DNA of 64,000 bases from Flavobacterium aquidurense (GCA_900107365.1 FNPS01000014.1:1-64000); one strand, 5' to 3'; positions 52,928 through 62,153 are shown, counted from the first letter of the stretch. Notes: generated by a model not told the origin, from the letters alone. Made by a program: numbers and translations.

Positions 52928-53666
52928 CAATAAGTTCTTTTTTGTTAAATGATTTATCTGAAACGGGAATTTTATCGCCCGACGACATTTCGAGAACAAA
53001 TTCATCTGTTTTAAAATTCTCAACATATTGTCTATTGATGAGATAACTTCGTTGCACTTTTAGAAAATTTGGAGCAGATTGTAATAATTCACAAGTTTCT
53101 TTAAACGATTTTGAAGTATGATGTTTTTTGTCTGTAGTATGAATAAGAGTATATGAACCGTCTGATTGGCAAAAAATGATTTTACCCACCTGAATCACAT
53201 CAAAACCCGCTTTTGTTGGAAAAGCAATTTGTTGTTTTTCCGTAGATGGATTAGCTATGTTTTCAGAAAGTAGTTGATAGCGATTTAAATTATCTTTTTT
53301 TTCTAAAACCAGATCAAGTCTGCCAATGGCAGATTTTAAATCTTTTGCATTAATTGGCTTTAGTAAATAATCCAATGCACTATTGCGAATAGCTTCAATA
53401 GCATATTGTTTATGAGCAGTTGTAAAGATAATTTCGAATGAAATAGTATCAAAGTATGAAAGTAAATCAAAGCCGTTCTCGTCAGGCATTTGTATGTCCA
53501 GAAAAACAAGATCGGGTCTGTTTTTTTTAATTGAAATTAAAGCGTTTGATACTGAATTACATTCGTCAACAATTTCAATTTTATCGTCATAAAGATGATT
53601 GCATAATTTTTTTAAGAAACTGCGTGCATGTGATTCGTCATCAACAATAATAGCTTTAATTTTCAT
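52911..53666 (-). CDS. LytTR-family response regulator
   Basis: 251 residues. The receiver domain (1-120) has phospho-Asp in LVFLDIQMPDENG and Lys in YLLKPIN. The LytTR DNA-binding domain (about 145-250) reads GKIIFCQSDGSYTLIHT, SFKETCELL, FLKVQRSYLINRQYVENF and IPVSDKSF. It is phosphorylated by the propeller kinase encoded downstream with a 17-bp overlap. Target genes are not evident; regulation of its own or nearby genes is common in this family. Confidence 0.93.
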   Translation of the reverse strand: MKIKAIIVDDESHARSFLKKLCNHLYDDKIEIVDECNSVSNALISIKKNRPDLVFLDIQMPDENGFDLLSYFDTISFEIIFTTAHKQYAIEAIRNSALDYLLKPINAKDLKSAIGRLDLVLEKKDNLNRYQLLSENIANPSTEKQQIAFPTKAGFDVIQVGKIIFCQSDGSYTLIHTTDKKHHTSKSFKETCELLQSAPNFLKVQRSYLINRQYVENFKTDEFVLEMSSGDKIPVSDKSFNKKELIDAITK

Positions 53667-53720
53667 GTTTGAAGTTTTAATTTATTATCCTTCCAAATTT
53701 TGAATCTGAAAGGATAAAGG

Positions 53721-54674
53721 TTAGCGTTTTCTTTTTCTCGTTGCCATGTATTCTTCAATGGCTTCTTTGGTAGTATACCAATTTCTACCTTCTTTATAAG
53801 CGTCTATTTTACCGGTTCTGGCCAATAAACTAATATATTCATGACCATAAGGAGTCTCTGGCTCACTTACAATATTTTGAATCGATTGATAATCATAATT
53901 GCTTCCGGGCATGGCACTTAAATAAATATTAAGTGTGCGCTCTAAAGCCTGGCACATCAAAAGGGTTAGTTTCTGATAATTTCCATTATTAGCCTGATTG
54001 AGTGCTTCGTAATATTTTTTTCGATCATTCTTTAAGATAATTGCTGGTGGAAAGCCACAACGCATTAATAGCAGATTCATACTCAAACGAACGGTTCTCC
54101 CATTTCCATCAAAGAATGGATGAATCCAGATCAGTTTATGATGATAAATGGTTGCCAGTTCAATATCGTTTAAGCCTAATGGATTTGTATTGATACAATC
54201 AATTAATTCATCCAGATAATCTGAAACTTTATTGGCGTTTGGAGGCATAAAATTAGCTCCTGAAATTCGAACACCACCATTGCGTAATCGTCCTGCAAAA
54301 TCATCTTCTATAGAACGCAAAACCAATCCGTGTATAGATAGGATATCTATACTTCGAAGTTTGTAAGTATCGCCTACAATCGAGTATAAATAGTCAATCG
54401 CTTTGTCGTGATTGTGCGTTTCAAAATGTTCCCGAAGTGATTTTCCTTTAATGGTAATTCCTTCCTGAATGACCATTTGAGTTTCTCTTAAACTCATAGT
54501 ATTTCCTTCAATACTATTTGAATTGTAAGTCCATTCAAGGGATAAACTTTCGCGAATTTTATGCAAAGCGATATTGGGCAATGGTCTGCTGTTTTGCAAA
54601 TCAAGCCTTTTTTGGTACAATCGATCAAATGTTAATTGAAATTCTTCTCTGTATGTTAAGTCAATATTCCACAT
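53721..54674 (-). CDS. fic: Fic-family protein with N-terminal inhibitory motif and C-terminal HTH-like domain
   Basis: 317 residues. Fic core motif HPFFDGNGRTVR (185-196) is complete, so AMP-transfer activity is expected. The inhibitory helix motif SNSIEGN (52-58, S..xE[G/N]) sits N-terminal to the core, making it a class II Fic. The C-terminal 45 residues (YISLLARTGKIDAYKEGR, then WYTTKEAIEEYM) resemble an excisionase/MerR-like helix-turn-helix. No toxin-antitoxin partner is adjacent. A perfect 14-bp inverted repeat lies just upstream of its -7 element. Confidence 0.92.
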   Translation of the reverse strand: MWNIDLTYREEFQLTFDRLYQKRLDLQNSRPLPNIALHKIRESLSLEWTYNSNSIEGNTMSLRETQMVIQEGITIKGKSLREHFETHNHDKAIDYLYSIVGDTYKLRSIDILSIHGLVLRSIEDDFAGRLRNGGVRISGANFMPPNANKVSDYLDELIDCINTNPLGLNDIELATIYHHKLIWIHPFFDGNGRTVRLSMNLLLMRCGFPPAIILKNDRKKYYEALNQANNGNYQKLTLLMCQALERTLNIYLSAMPGSNYDYQSIQNIVSEPETPYGHEYISLLARTGKIDAYKEGRNWYTTKEAIEEYMATRKRKR

Positions 54675-54681
54675 AATCCTA

Positions 54682-54689
54682 CAAAGATA
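54682..54689 (-). promoter_or_regulatory. fic: -7 element (TATCTTTG) for fic
   Basis: Exact TAnnTTTG match on the minus strand, 8 bp before ATG 54674, implying a leaderless or nearly leaderless mRNA. Confidence 0.6.
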
Positions 54690-54692
54690 TTT

Positions 54693-54736
54693 CTTAATAT
54701 CGGATAAAGCAAATTTTTAACCTATCCGATATTAAG
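54693..54736. promoter_or_regulatory. Operator-like perfect inverted repeat upstream of fic
   Basis: CTTAATATCGGATA (54693-54706) and its exact complement TATCCGATATTAAG (54723-54736), 16 bp apart. The proximal arm begins 4 bp from the fic -7 element and covers the -33 region. No T-tract follows on the minus strand, so an operator is likelier than a terminator of clcA. Confidence 0.65.
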
Positions 54737-54737
54737 C

Positions 54738-56522
54738 TTACTCAATCGTCATAGAACGCAACTTCATTCGATACGCTTCAAGTGCTATAGATTTGGAAAT
54801 GAAGCCATAATATTTTTCATTTCGCAAAACAGGAAGAAAGGCTGTTTTTGATTTTTCGAATTTGCTCATCACAATTTCCATACTATCAAAAGAAGAAATT
54901 GTAGCCGCTGGCGTTTTCATGACATCTTTAACCAAAGTATATTTTACGCGATAACTATTAAAAATAATTTCGCGGATATCATTAAAATGAACGACACCAA
55001 CTAATTCTTTTTCGTGTGTTACAACCGCAAAAACAACCTGATTAGAATGCGAAATAAGATCAACTAATTTAGTAAGGTTTTCTTCTGGATGAACAGTAAG
55101 GTAGTCACATTGAATAATGCTGTCTATATCTAAAGTTGATAAGATGTTAGAGTCTTTATTACTTGTAAAAGCATGACCTTTTTTTGCCAGGCCTTTTACA
55201 TCAAGTGAATATTTTTCAAAACGTTTTGAAATCGCAAAACTTATAGAAGACACAATCATTAACGGAATCATTAAACTGTAACCACCAGTTATTTCAGCAA
55301 TTAAGAATATTGCAGTTAAAGGAGCGTGAAATAATCCGCTCAAAATACCCGCCATTCCAACCATTGTAAAATTACTGATTGGCAATTTTGACAAACCGAT
55401 CATGGTTACGAATTTTGAAAAAAAGAAACCTAAGTAAGAACCTAAAAATAGGGAAGGAGCAAAATTTCCTCCATTTCCTCCGCTTCCAATAGTTAACCCT
55501 GAAGCGAAAACTTTTACCATCATAGTGCATCCAACAAAAAGAAGCAATATCCACTGGTTATTTCTAAAATCGCCAAATAAAGTATTATCTAAAATTTTTC
55601 CCGGATCTGCTTCAGATAAGGTTTTAATACTTTCATAACCCTCACCAAAAAGTGTTGGAAAAACAAAAATAAGTAAGGCTAATAATGAAGAGCCAATTAA
55701 AGCCTTTTTATAAGCACCCATTTTTAATTGAGCAAAATAATGTTCTACTCTTTGGAAATTTCGGGCGTAATAAACAGCAATAAAACCGGTTAATATCCCA
55801 AGAATAACATAAAACGGAATATTATGATAATTGAAGGCCTCTTGTTTTTTGAAAGACAATAAAATCGTTTCATCTAAAACAATAGCTGACACCAAGGCAC
55901 CAGTTGCTGCAGAAATCATAATTGGGGTAAAGGCTGAAATACTCACATCGACTAATAGAACCTCGATAGCAAATAAAACTCCTGCAATGGGAGCATTAAA
56001 GGCTGCCGAAATACCTGCTGCAACACCACAACCAATAAGCAGTGTACGGTCTTTGTAAGCTAATTTGTAATTTTGTGCAAAGTTTGATCCGAAAGCGGCA
56101 CCTGTAACCACAATAGGGCTTTCAAGACCTGCGGAACCTCCTAAACCAACTGTTAACGAGCTGGTTATAATTTGAGCATACATCTGCTTTTTCGGAATAA
56201 TACTGGCTTTTTTAGCAACAGCATATAAAATTTGAGAAGTTCCTTTTTCTATGGTTCCGTTAAGAACTCTTTTTATAACAAAAACAGTTAATACAATACC
56301 AATAATTGGCAATATACTGTTGATGAAACTCAATTTCAAAATAGCATTAATATAAGTCGCAAACGAAAAAACGCTGTGCGCAAAAGTTTTTAAAACGATT
56401 ACGGCCAAAGAGCACGAGATACCAATTAAAACACTTGATAAAAAAATAAACTGCTTTGGTGTCATTAACGACTGCGCCAAGGCAATAATGCTTTCTAGTT
56501 TTCTGAAATATTTTTTTAGCAT
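54738..56522 (-). CDS. clcA: ClC-family chloride channel/antiporter with CBS domains
   Basis: 594 residues. About ten to twelve membrane helices (20-430) with selectivity motifs GSAGLESPIV (in place of G[KR]EGP; the gating Glu is kept, pointing to H+/Cl- exchange) and GSGGNGGNFAPSLFLG (GxFxP). The second half has two CBS domains (about 465-590: IIQCDYLTVHPEENLTKLVDLI; VMKTPAATISSFDSMEIVMSKFE) that may sense nucleotides. Inner membrane. Upstream of fic but ended by an inverted repeat, so probably separate. Confidence 0.9.
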   Translation of the reverse strand: MLKKYFRKLESIIALAQSLMTPKQFIFLSSVLIGISCSLAVIVLKTFAHSVFSFATYINAILKLSFINSILPIIGIVLTVFVIKRVLNGTIEKGTSQILYAVAKKASIIPKKQMYAQIITSSLTVGLGGSAGLESPIVVTGAAFGSNFAQNYKLAYKDRTLLIGCGVAAGISAAFNAPIAGVLFAIEVLLVDVSISAFTPIMISAATGALVSAIVLDETILLSFKKQEAFNYHNIPFYVILGILTGFIAVYYARNFQRVEHYFAQLKMGAYKKALIGSSLLALLIFVFPTLFGEGYESIKTLSEADPGKILDNTLFGDFRNNQWILLLFVGCTMMVKVFASGLTIGSGGNGGNFAPSLFLGSYLGFFFSKFVTMIGLSKLPISNFTMVGMAGILSGLFHAPLTAIFLIAEITGGYSLMIPLMIVSSISFAISKRFEKYSLDVKGLAKKGHAFTSNKDSNILSTLDIDSIIQCDYLTVHPEENLTKLVDLISHSNQVVFAVVTHEKELVGVVHFNDIREIIFNSYRVKYTLVKDVMKTPAATISSFDSMEIVMSKFEKSKTAFLPVLRNEKYYGFISKSIALEAYRMKLRSMTIE

Positions 56523-56551
56523 TCTGTTCGTAAAAAATTAGGGGAATAGTG

Positions 56552-56559
56552 CAAATTTA
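56552..56559 (-). promoter_or_regulatory. -7 element (TAAATTTG) for the ClC gene
   Basis: Exact TAnnTTTG match on the minus strand, 30 bp upstream of ATG 56522. Confidence 0.5.
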
Positions 56560-56609
56560 GTTTATAACATTCAAAACTGGACGATTTTTTAGTAAAAATC
56601 TATTTTAAT

Positions 56610-58286
56610 TTAAAACCCAACTGCGGCATCATCACCTCTAAAATCGGCACCACCTTCAAGATCTTTATTTGGCAGGATCAAAATAGCATCAACTTTTCCT
56701 ATTATTGGAGTTGGATTCTCGTTAATTAAATACCCTTTTGCTTTAAGTTTATTAATTGTGTTATTATCAAAAGTGCTAGGTTCAAAAGTAATGAGATCCG
56801 GTAACCATTGATGATGAAATCTCGGTGCGTTTACTGCCTCTTGCATACTCAATTTATATTCGTAAACATTTAAGATGGTTTGCAGAACAGATGTTATAAT
56901 TGTGGAACCTCCGGGCGTTCCGACAACCATAAAGAGTTTTCCATCTTTCTCAACAATTGTGGGTGTCATAGAGCTTAACATACGCTTTTGTGGCGCAATA
57001 CTATTCGCCTCGTTTCCAACTAAGCCAAACATATTTGGAGATCCTGGTTTGGCACTAAAATCGTCCATTTCGTTATTTAAAAAGAAACCTAATTCGTCAC
57101 AATAGTATTTAGAGCCATATCCGTCATTTAAGGTTGTTGTTGCTGCTATTGCATTTCCGAATTTATCAACTATAGAATAATGCGTGGTTTCTGTACTTTC
57201 ATTGTAAGTTACTTTTCCTTCTTTTATTTCTGACGATAAACTGGCTTTGTCAACATTAAAAGTCGATATTCTATCTTTTAAATAAGCATCAGAAAGCAAT
57301 GCTTTTACCGGAATTTTTACAAAATCAGGATCACCCAGAAACTGACTTCTGTCTGCATAAGCTCTCCTTTCTGCTTCAACAATTATTTGAATCGCTTCAG
57401 GTGAATTATGTCCCATTTTAGCCAAATCGTAAGGAGCAATCATTTTTAGAATTTGAGCCAGACAAATTCCACCGCTGCTTGGTGGAGACATTGAAGTAAT
57501 TTTTAAATCTTTATAGGTAAATTGAAGTGGTTTTCTCCACTTGGCTTCATATTTGGATAAATCTTCCAAAGTGATGATACCGCCTTTTTTCTGAAGATAA
57601 TCAACTAAAATTTTTGCTGTTTCACCTTTGTAAAATTCATTTCTTCCATTCTTTGAAATACGTTTTAAGGTCTTGGCAAGTGCTGGATATTTAATAGTGT
57701 CTTTTTCTTTAAAATTAGTCGCTAAAAGTGTAGTCGGTCCATTTATTTTTACGATCGATTCACGATAACTGTTCATGCTTTTTTCCTGTTTTTGGGTTAC
57801 AGCAACGCCTCTTTCAGCAAGAGCAATAACAGGTTTTAAGATTTCGGACATTGGCATAGAACCAAACTTTTTATGAACAGCAAAAACACCGGCTATCGTT
57901 CCCGGAACACCAATTGCCAGAGCAGTTTCGGTGCTTTTTCCTTTGATTACATTTCCATCCTTGTCCAAAAACATATCTTTTGATGCTGCTAAAGGGGCTT
58001 TTTCTCGATAGTCTAATGACCCGACTTCTCCGTTTGCTTTTCGGTAAACCATAAAACCGCCACCGCCAATATTTCCCGCAAAAGGAAAAGAAACAGCAAG
58101 AGCTAATTCAGTTCCAACCATTGCATCAAAAGCATTTCCTCCTTTTTTCATGATTTCAGCGCCAATTTTAGAAGCTTCTTCTCTTGCCGAAACAACCATG
58201 GCTTTTGAAGTTACTAATCCGGTTGGATTTTGTTGCGCAAAACTAAAAACGGAAATAAATGAGAATAAGAATGTAATTTTTTTCAT
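56610..58286 (-). CDS. ggt: Gamma-glutamyltranspeptidase
   Basis: 558 residues with a signal peptide ending SFAQ at about 18, so periplasmic. Ntn-hydrolase precursor: the cleavage/catalytic Thr is 367 in TETTHYSIVD, which would split it into a large and a small subunit. SMTPTIV, VGTPGGSTI and NAPRFHHQW downstream complete the active site, and RREKAP-like DYREKAP lies in the large subunit. It cleaves gamma-glutamyl bonds of glutathione and related compounds. Normal length for the family. Confidence 0.95.
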   Translation of the reverse strand: MKKITFLFSFISVFSFAQQNPTGLVTSKAMVVSAREEASKIGAEIMKKGGNAFDAMVGTELALAVSFPFAGNIGGGGFMVYRKANGEVGSLDYREKAPLAASKDMFLDKDGNVIKGKSTETALAIGVPGTIAGVFAVHKKFGSMPMSEILKPVIALAERGVAVTQKQEKSMNSYRESIVKINGPTTLLATNFKEKDTIKYPALAKTLKRISKNGRNEFYKGETAKILVDYLQKKGGIITLEDLSKYEAKWRKPLQFTYKDLKITSMSPPSSGGICLAQILKMIAPYDLAKMGHNSPEAIQIIVEAERRAYADRSQFLGDPDFVKIPVKALLSDAYLKDRISTFNVDKASLSSEIKEGKVTYNESTETTHYSIVDKFGNAIAATTTLNDGYGSKYYCDELGFFLNNEMDDFSAKPGSPNMFGLVGNEANSIAPQKRMLSSMTPTIVEKDGKLFMVVGTPGGSTIITSVLQTILNVYEYKLSMQEAVNAPRFHHQWLPDLITFEPSTFDNNTINKLKAKGYLINENPTPIIGKVDAILILPNKDLEGGADFRGDDAAVGF

Positions 58287-58324
58287 AAAGGAGAAAATAT
58301 TAGTTTTTATAGAATCAATTGACT

Positions 58325-58909
58325 TTATAAGGAAAGTAATTTTTGCTTAGCCTGATGTTGCATTTCTTCAAAGAAAGTAGTGAATTCCTGTTCAAATTCG
58401 TCGTAGAATTCTTTTAACTCTTCGCTGGCAAATTGCATTTTGGATAAGTTTTTCGACCTTCGGTCCATTTGCGTTAAAATCTGATGAATACCTTCTACAG
58501 TTCTGTAACTTAAGAGCCAGTTTCTTTCAATCATATAAGGCATTAAACCTTGAGTTTTTTCGGTTAGGATATCATAATTTGTATGAAGTGAATTGTAGAA
58601 GCGATTGATAAAATCTTCTAGTTTTTCATCAGAATAATTGCTCCAGTTTTTAGCTAAAAAATGATCATAAACAATGTCTACAATCACGCCGGCATAATGA
58701 TGATATTTTTCATGTAACCGCTTGGTACTTTGTCTAAAAACATCATGTGAATCGGTATAAGTGTCTATAAAACGGTGTAAAATGATTCCCTTTTGTACAT
58801 CTTCAGGAAAATGTTCAAACTGTTTTCCACGAATACCATCCGCCATAAAATTGCCGATTTTGATATGATCATTATCACCTGAAAGATATATGTGGGCTAG
58901 GAAATTCAT
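58325..58909 (-). CDS. acpH: Acyl carrier protein phosphodiesterase (AcpH-like)
   Basis: 194 residues. MNFLAHIYLSGDNDHIKIGNFMADGIRGK and GIILHRFIDTYTDSHDVF carry the His and Asp residues of the HD-type AcpH fold; YAGVIVDIVYDHFLAKNW follows. Family members remove the 4'-phosphopantetheine arm of ACP; activity of flavobacterial members is not known to me. It ends 38 bp before ggt on the same strand and may be co-transcribed with it. Confidence 0.87.
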   Translation of the reverse strand: MNFLAHIYLSGDNDHIKIGNFMADGIRGKQFEHFPEDVQKGIILHRFIDTYTDSHDVFRQSTKRLHEKYHHYAGVIVDIVYDHFLAKNWSNYSDEKLEDFINRFYNSLHTNYDILTEKTQGLMPYMIERNWLLSYRTVEGIHQILTQMDRRSKNLSKMQFASEELKEFYDEFEQEFTTFFEEMQHQAKQKLLSL

Positions 58910-58917
58910 TTTTTTGA

Positions 58918-59079
58918 GTTGCTAAGGTTCTGAGATACTAAGATTCTAAGTTCTCTCTTGTAAATGTATAAAAACTTTTTTAAATCGGTTTTGTAATGGT
59001 CTTAGCAACTTAGAACCTTAGTCCCTTAGCAACTTTTTTTTAAAATCTTAGCAGCTTAGAGCCTTAGCATCTCAGCAAC
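58918..59079. repeat. Inverted array of CTTAGnnn 8-bp units
   Basis: Left arm (minus strand) CTTAGAAT CTTAGTAT CTCAGAAC CTTAGCAA; right arm 59001-59033 CTTAGCAA CTTAGAAC CTTAGTCC CTTAGCAA; a third block 59047-59079 CTTAGCAG CTTAGAGC CTTAGCAT CTCAGCAA. The last unit ends 6 bp before the glmM -7 element. Confidence 0.92.
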
Positions 59080-59084
59080 TTTTC

Positions 59085-59092
59085 TATATTTG
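59085..59092 (+). promoter_or_regulatory. glmM: -7 element (TATATTTG) for glmM
   Basis: Exact TAnnTTTG match 25 bp before ATG 59118. The -33 position falls inside the CTTAGnnn array. Confidence 0.6.
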
Positions 59093-59117
59093 TAACTCAT
59101 AACCATATCTCAAAAAA

Positions 59118-60506
59118 ATGACTTTAATAAAATCGATATCCGGAATTCGCGGGACTATAGGAGGAAAAGTAGGGGATAACCTGACTCCGGTTGACGCTGT
59201 GAAATTTGCATCAGCTTATGGAACTTTTCTGAAAAACAATACTTCAAAAGAAAAATTAACGGTTGTGATTGGTCGCGATGCCAGAATTTCTGGTCCGATG
59301 ATTCATAATCTTGTTGTAAATACTTTAATTGGTTTAGGAATTAATGTAATTGATCTTGGGCTTTCGACAACGCCAACTGTAGAAATTGCTGTTCCATTAG
59401 AAAAAGCCGACGGTGGAATTATTTTAACGGCTTCTCATAATCCAAAACAATGGAATGCCTTAAAATTATTAAATGCTAAAGGAGAATTTTTAAGTGGAGC
59501 TGAAGGCGCAAAAATTCTTGAAATTGCCGAAGCAGAAGCTTTCGATTTCTCAGATGTAGATAACTTAGGTGAAATCACGATTAATGACGCTTATATGGAT
59601 ATTCATATTGACGAGGTTTTAAACTTGCCTTTGGTTGATGTTGAAGCTGTAAAAGAGGCAAAATTTAAAGTTGTCGTTGACGGTGTGAATTCTTCTGGCG
59701 GAATTATTATTCCAAGATTATTAGAATTAATGGGCGTTGAAGTTGTAAAATTATATTGCGAACCAAACGGACATTTTCCTCATAATCCGGAACCTTTAAA
59801 AGAACATTTGACTGATATTTCAGAATTGGTTGTAAAAGAAGGCGCAGATTTAGGAGTTGTAGTAGATCCGGATGTTGATCGTTTGGCTTTCATTAGCGAA
59901 GACGGAGAAATGTTTGGTGAAGAATACACATTAGTGGCTTGCGCCGATTATGTTTTGAGTAAAACTCCGGGAAATACGGTTTCAAATATGTCTTCATCGC
60001 GTGCGTTACGTGACGTAACAAATGCACATAAAGGAACCTACGAAGCAAGTGCTGTAGGTGAAGTAAACGTAGTAGAATTAATGAAGAAAAATAATGCTAT
60101 TATTGGTGGTGAAGGAAATGGCGGAATTATTTATCCTGAATCGCACTACGGACGTGATAGTTTAGTTGGAGTGGCGCTGTTTTTAACGCATTTGGCAAAC
60201 AAAAAAATGTCAGTTTCTGCATTGCGTGCTTCTTATCCTGAATATTACATGAGCAAAAATAAAATTGAATTAACACCACAAATTGATGTTGATGCAATTT
60301 TAGTGGCAATGACAGAAAAATACAAAAACGAAGATATTACCACAATTGACGGTGTGAAAATTGATTTTGCTACAGAATGGGTGCATTTAAGAAAATCGAA
60401 TACAGAACCTATTATCCGTATTTACACTGAAGCACCCTCTCAGGAAAAAGCTGATGTTTTGGCACTTCGAATTATTGATGAAATAAAAGCAATTGCCGGA
60501 ATTTAG
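59118..60506 (+). CDS. glmM: Phosphoglucosamine mutase
   Basis: 462 residues, phosphohexomutase superfamily. Phospho-Ser 106 in TASHNPKQWN, metal loop DPDVDRLAF, sugar-binding GGEGNGGIIYP, and phosphate loop RKSNTEPIIRIY. Start MTLIKSISGIRGTIGGK is typical. It converts glucosamine-6-phosphate to glucosamine-1-phosphate for UDP-GlcNAc, peptidoglycan and lipid A; phosphomannomutase activity is an alternative in Bacteroidota. The gene is flanked by CTTAGnnn arrays on both sides. Confidence 0.92.
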   Translation: MTLIKSISGIRGTIGGKVGDNLTPVDAVKFASAYGTFLKNNTSKEKLTVVIGRDARISGPMIHNLVVNTLIGLGINVIDLGLSTTPTVEIAVPLEKADGGIILTASHNPKQWNALKLLNAKGEFLSGAEGAKILEIAEAEAFDFSDVDNLGEITINDAYMDIHIDEVLNLPLVDVEAVKEAKFKVVVDGVNSSGGIIIPRLLELMGVEVVKLYCEPNGHFPHNPEPLKEHLTDISELVVKEGADLGVVVDPDVDRLAFISEDGEMFGEEYTLVACADYVLSKTPGNTVSNMSSSRALRDVTNAHKGTYEASAVGEVNVVELMKKNNAIIGGEGNGGIIYPESHYGRDSLVGVALFLTHLANKKMSVSALRASYPEYYMSKNKIELTPQIDVDAILVAMTEKYKNEDITTIDGVKIDFATEWVHLRKSNTEPIIRIYTEAPSQEKADVLALRIIDEIKAIAGI

Positions 60507-60514
60507 TTAGAAAA

Positions 60515-60542
60515 GATACTAAGGTTCTAAGTTGCTAAGATT
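60515..60542 (-). repeat. CTTAGnnn array arm after glmM
   Basis: Minus strand: CTTAGCAA CTTAGAAC CTTAGTAT, the same units as the array in front of glmM but in the opposite orientation, beginning 9 bp past the glmM stop codon. Confidence 0.85.
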
Positions 60543-60560
60543 TTTAAATCTGTTTCGAAC

Positions 60561-60594
60561 AAAAAACTCTTTCATTAATTTGAAAGAGTTTTTT
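60561..60594. terminator. Bidirectional terminator
   Basis: Perfect 13-bp stem AAAAAACTCTTTC / GAAAGAGTTTTTT with an 8-nt loop and a T-tract, between glmM and the convergent GH128-like gene. Confidence 0.85.
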
Positions 60595-60623
60595 TTTTAC
60601 AACTATTTTGGAGAAATCGGGTA

Positions 60624-62108
60624 TTAATTTTTGATAATTTTTATTGATCTTCGTACGCTTCCATAAGCGGCATTGACAATGTAAACACCACTAGAGAGTT
60701 TATCTCCAATTTTGATATCTTCATTCGTAAAATGATCATTTGAAGAATAGCAAACAATTCCTTTCATATCAATAATTCTGAAACGTAATGGTTCTGTCAC
60801 ATCTGATTTAATATGAAGTGTTGATTGTGTTTTAATTGGATTAGGATAAACCGTAAAAAAATCTTTTTCAGAAATTGGATCATTTACGCCTAAGTTAGCA
60901 GCAGTAACATCGATAAAGTTAAAACTCACATCATTTGATTTGAATTTGATTTTAAGATAGACTTCTCCTTTTGGTAATGCAACTCCGCTTACAAGTTTGT
61001 CAGCATACGTTTGGTATCCGCCAGTGGCTGGAAAAGTTTCATCTGTTTTTAGTAGAATATTATTAACTAAAATGTCAAACTTCCCTGGGATTGTTGGCGA
61101 TGCAACTCTAAATGTTAGGTTATAAGTTCCGGCATCTGCAACATTTAGTATAAATTCATTCCAATCTCCGGTTTCGATAAAACAAACATTCTGGCCAGTT
61201 TCAGAATCAGCGGTATTTTGCAAACCGGTACCTTTTCTTCTATAATGTTTGTTGGCTGTTATTCGGCCTGGTACATTCATTTTTTTAGAAGTGTAAGTCG
61301 TATTTATATATTCAGTACCAATTGGTCTTAAAACGCCACTTTGGGGTGCAAGCAAACCATTTTCAGCCATATCTAACCATGCAGGATCAGGTCTTCCTGT
61401 AAACCATGAATATCGATAAATGTCCGGATCATTTTCAAAACTGGTAATTACTTCTTTCATGAAGGCTGTTTTCTCTGCCGCAGTTTGAATCACTCTGTTC
61501 GAAAATTCAGTGACCCATACCGGACGATTGAATTTTTTTAGATTTCCTGTAACGCCAATAACAGAGCCTGCGGTATTATCGTAGGTGTGAAACGCAATAT
61601 AATCGACTTTACAACTTGGGCATAATTGAAAAAACTGATTATGCCAGGCTACAGGATCGGTAAAACCTCCATAATTATTTGGTCCGTTATAGGCAGGTGA
61701 AGCGCTCACAATTTCAAGATTCTTTGCAGCAGCAATTTTCTCTACATTCGCCCAGGCACTTACAGCTTCCTGAGGTGTTAATCTTGCACCATCGTTAAAA
61801 TTAGGTTCGTTAAATGCTAATAAATATTTTGCTCCGGGTTTGATTCTGTTAATAAAAGCCTGTACTTCAGCATCGCTAATTTTTCCCCAGGCCATTGGTA
61901 CGTATTCAACTCCAATAGATTCGTAGTTGGCATTAGTGTCATTTTCTGGTAACGAGCCCCAATTATACCACCAGGAAATTCCTGGTTTTAACGCCAATAA
62001 ATCTGCAGTAGAATTGTTTCCATAAGCAATACCTCTTTTTGGACTTTGAGCAAAAGTGCTTATGTACATGACCGATATCAATAATGTAAAAAGTAATTTT
62101 TTAAACAT
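60624..62108 (-). CDS. Secreted GH128-like glycosidase with CBM and T9SS type A domain
   Basis: 494 residues from ATG 62108; an open extension upstream to 62207 crosses the promoter and is rejected. Signal peptide ending TFAQ at about 21. The catalytic part (about 25-265: ISWWYNWGSLP, YLLAFNEPNFND, DYIAFHTYDN, VWVTEFSNR) has the acid/base Glu in FNEPN and nucleophile Glu in VTEFS, as in GH128 endo-beta-1,3-glucanases. A CBM6-like beta-sandwich (about 305-410) follows. The C-terminal 75 residues (FFTVYPNPIKTQSTLHI...SGVYIV) are the type A T9SS sorting domain. Confidence 0.87.
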   Translation of the reverse strand: MFKKLLFTLLISVMYISTFAQSPKRGIAYGNNSTADLLALKPGISWWYNWGSLPENDTNANYESIGVEYVPMAWGKISDAEVQAFINRIKPGAKYLLAFNEPNFNDGARLTPQEAVSAWANVEKIAAAKNLEIVSASPAYNGPNNYGGFTDPVAWHNQFFQLCPSCKVDYIAFHTYDNTAGSVIGVTGNLKKFNRPVWVTEFSNRVIQTAAEKTAFMKEVITSFENDPDIYRYSWFTGRPDPAWLDMAENGLLAPQSGVLRPIGTEYINTTYTSKKMNVPGRITANKHYRRKGTGLQNTADSETGQNVCFIETGDWNEFILNVADAGTYNLTFRVASPTIPGKFDILVNNILLKTDETFPATGGYQTYADKLVSGVALPKGEVYLKIKFKSNDVSFNFIDVTAANLGVNDPISEKDFFTVYPNPIKTQSTLHIKSDVTEPLRFRIIDMKGIVCYSSNDHFTNEDIKIGDKLSSGVYIVNAAYGSVRRSIKIIKN

Positions 62109-62153
62109 GGTAATAATTTTAATGTGGTTTTTTGGATAGATTTTAATCAACTC

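Noticed and set aside
54693..54736. Intrinsic terminator of the ClC gene
   Set aside because: No T-tract follows the distal arm on the minus strand and the arms have a 16-bp loop; an operator fits better, though a terminator role is not fully excluded.
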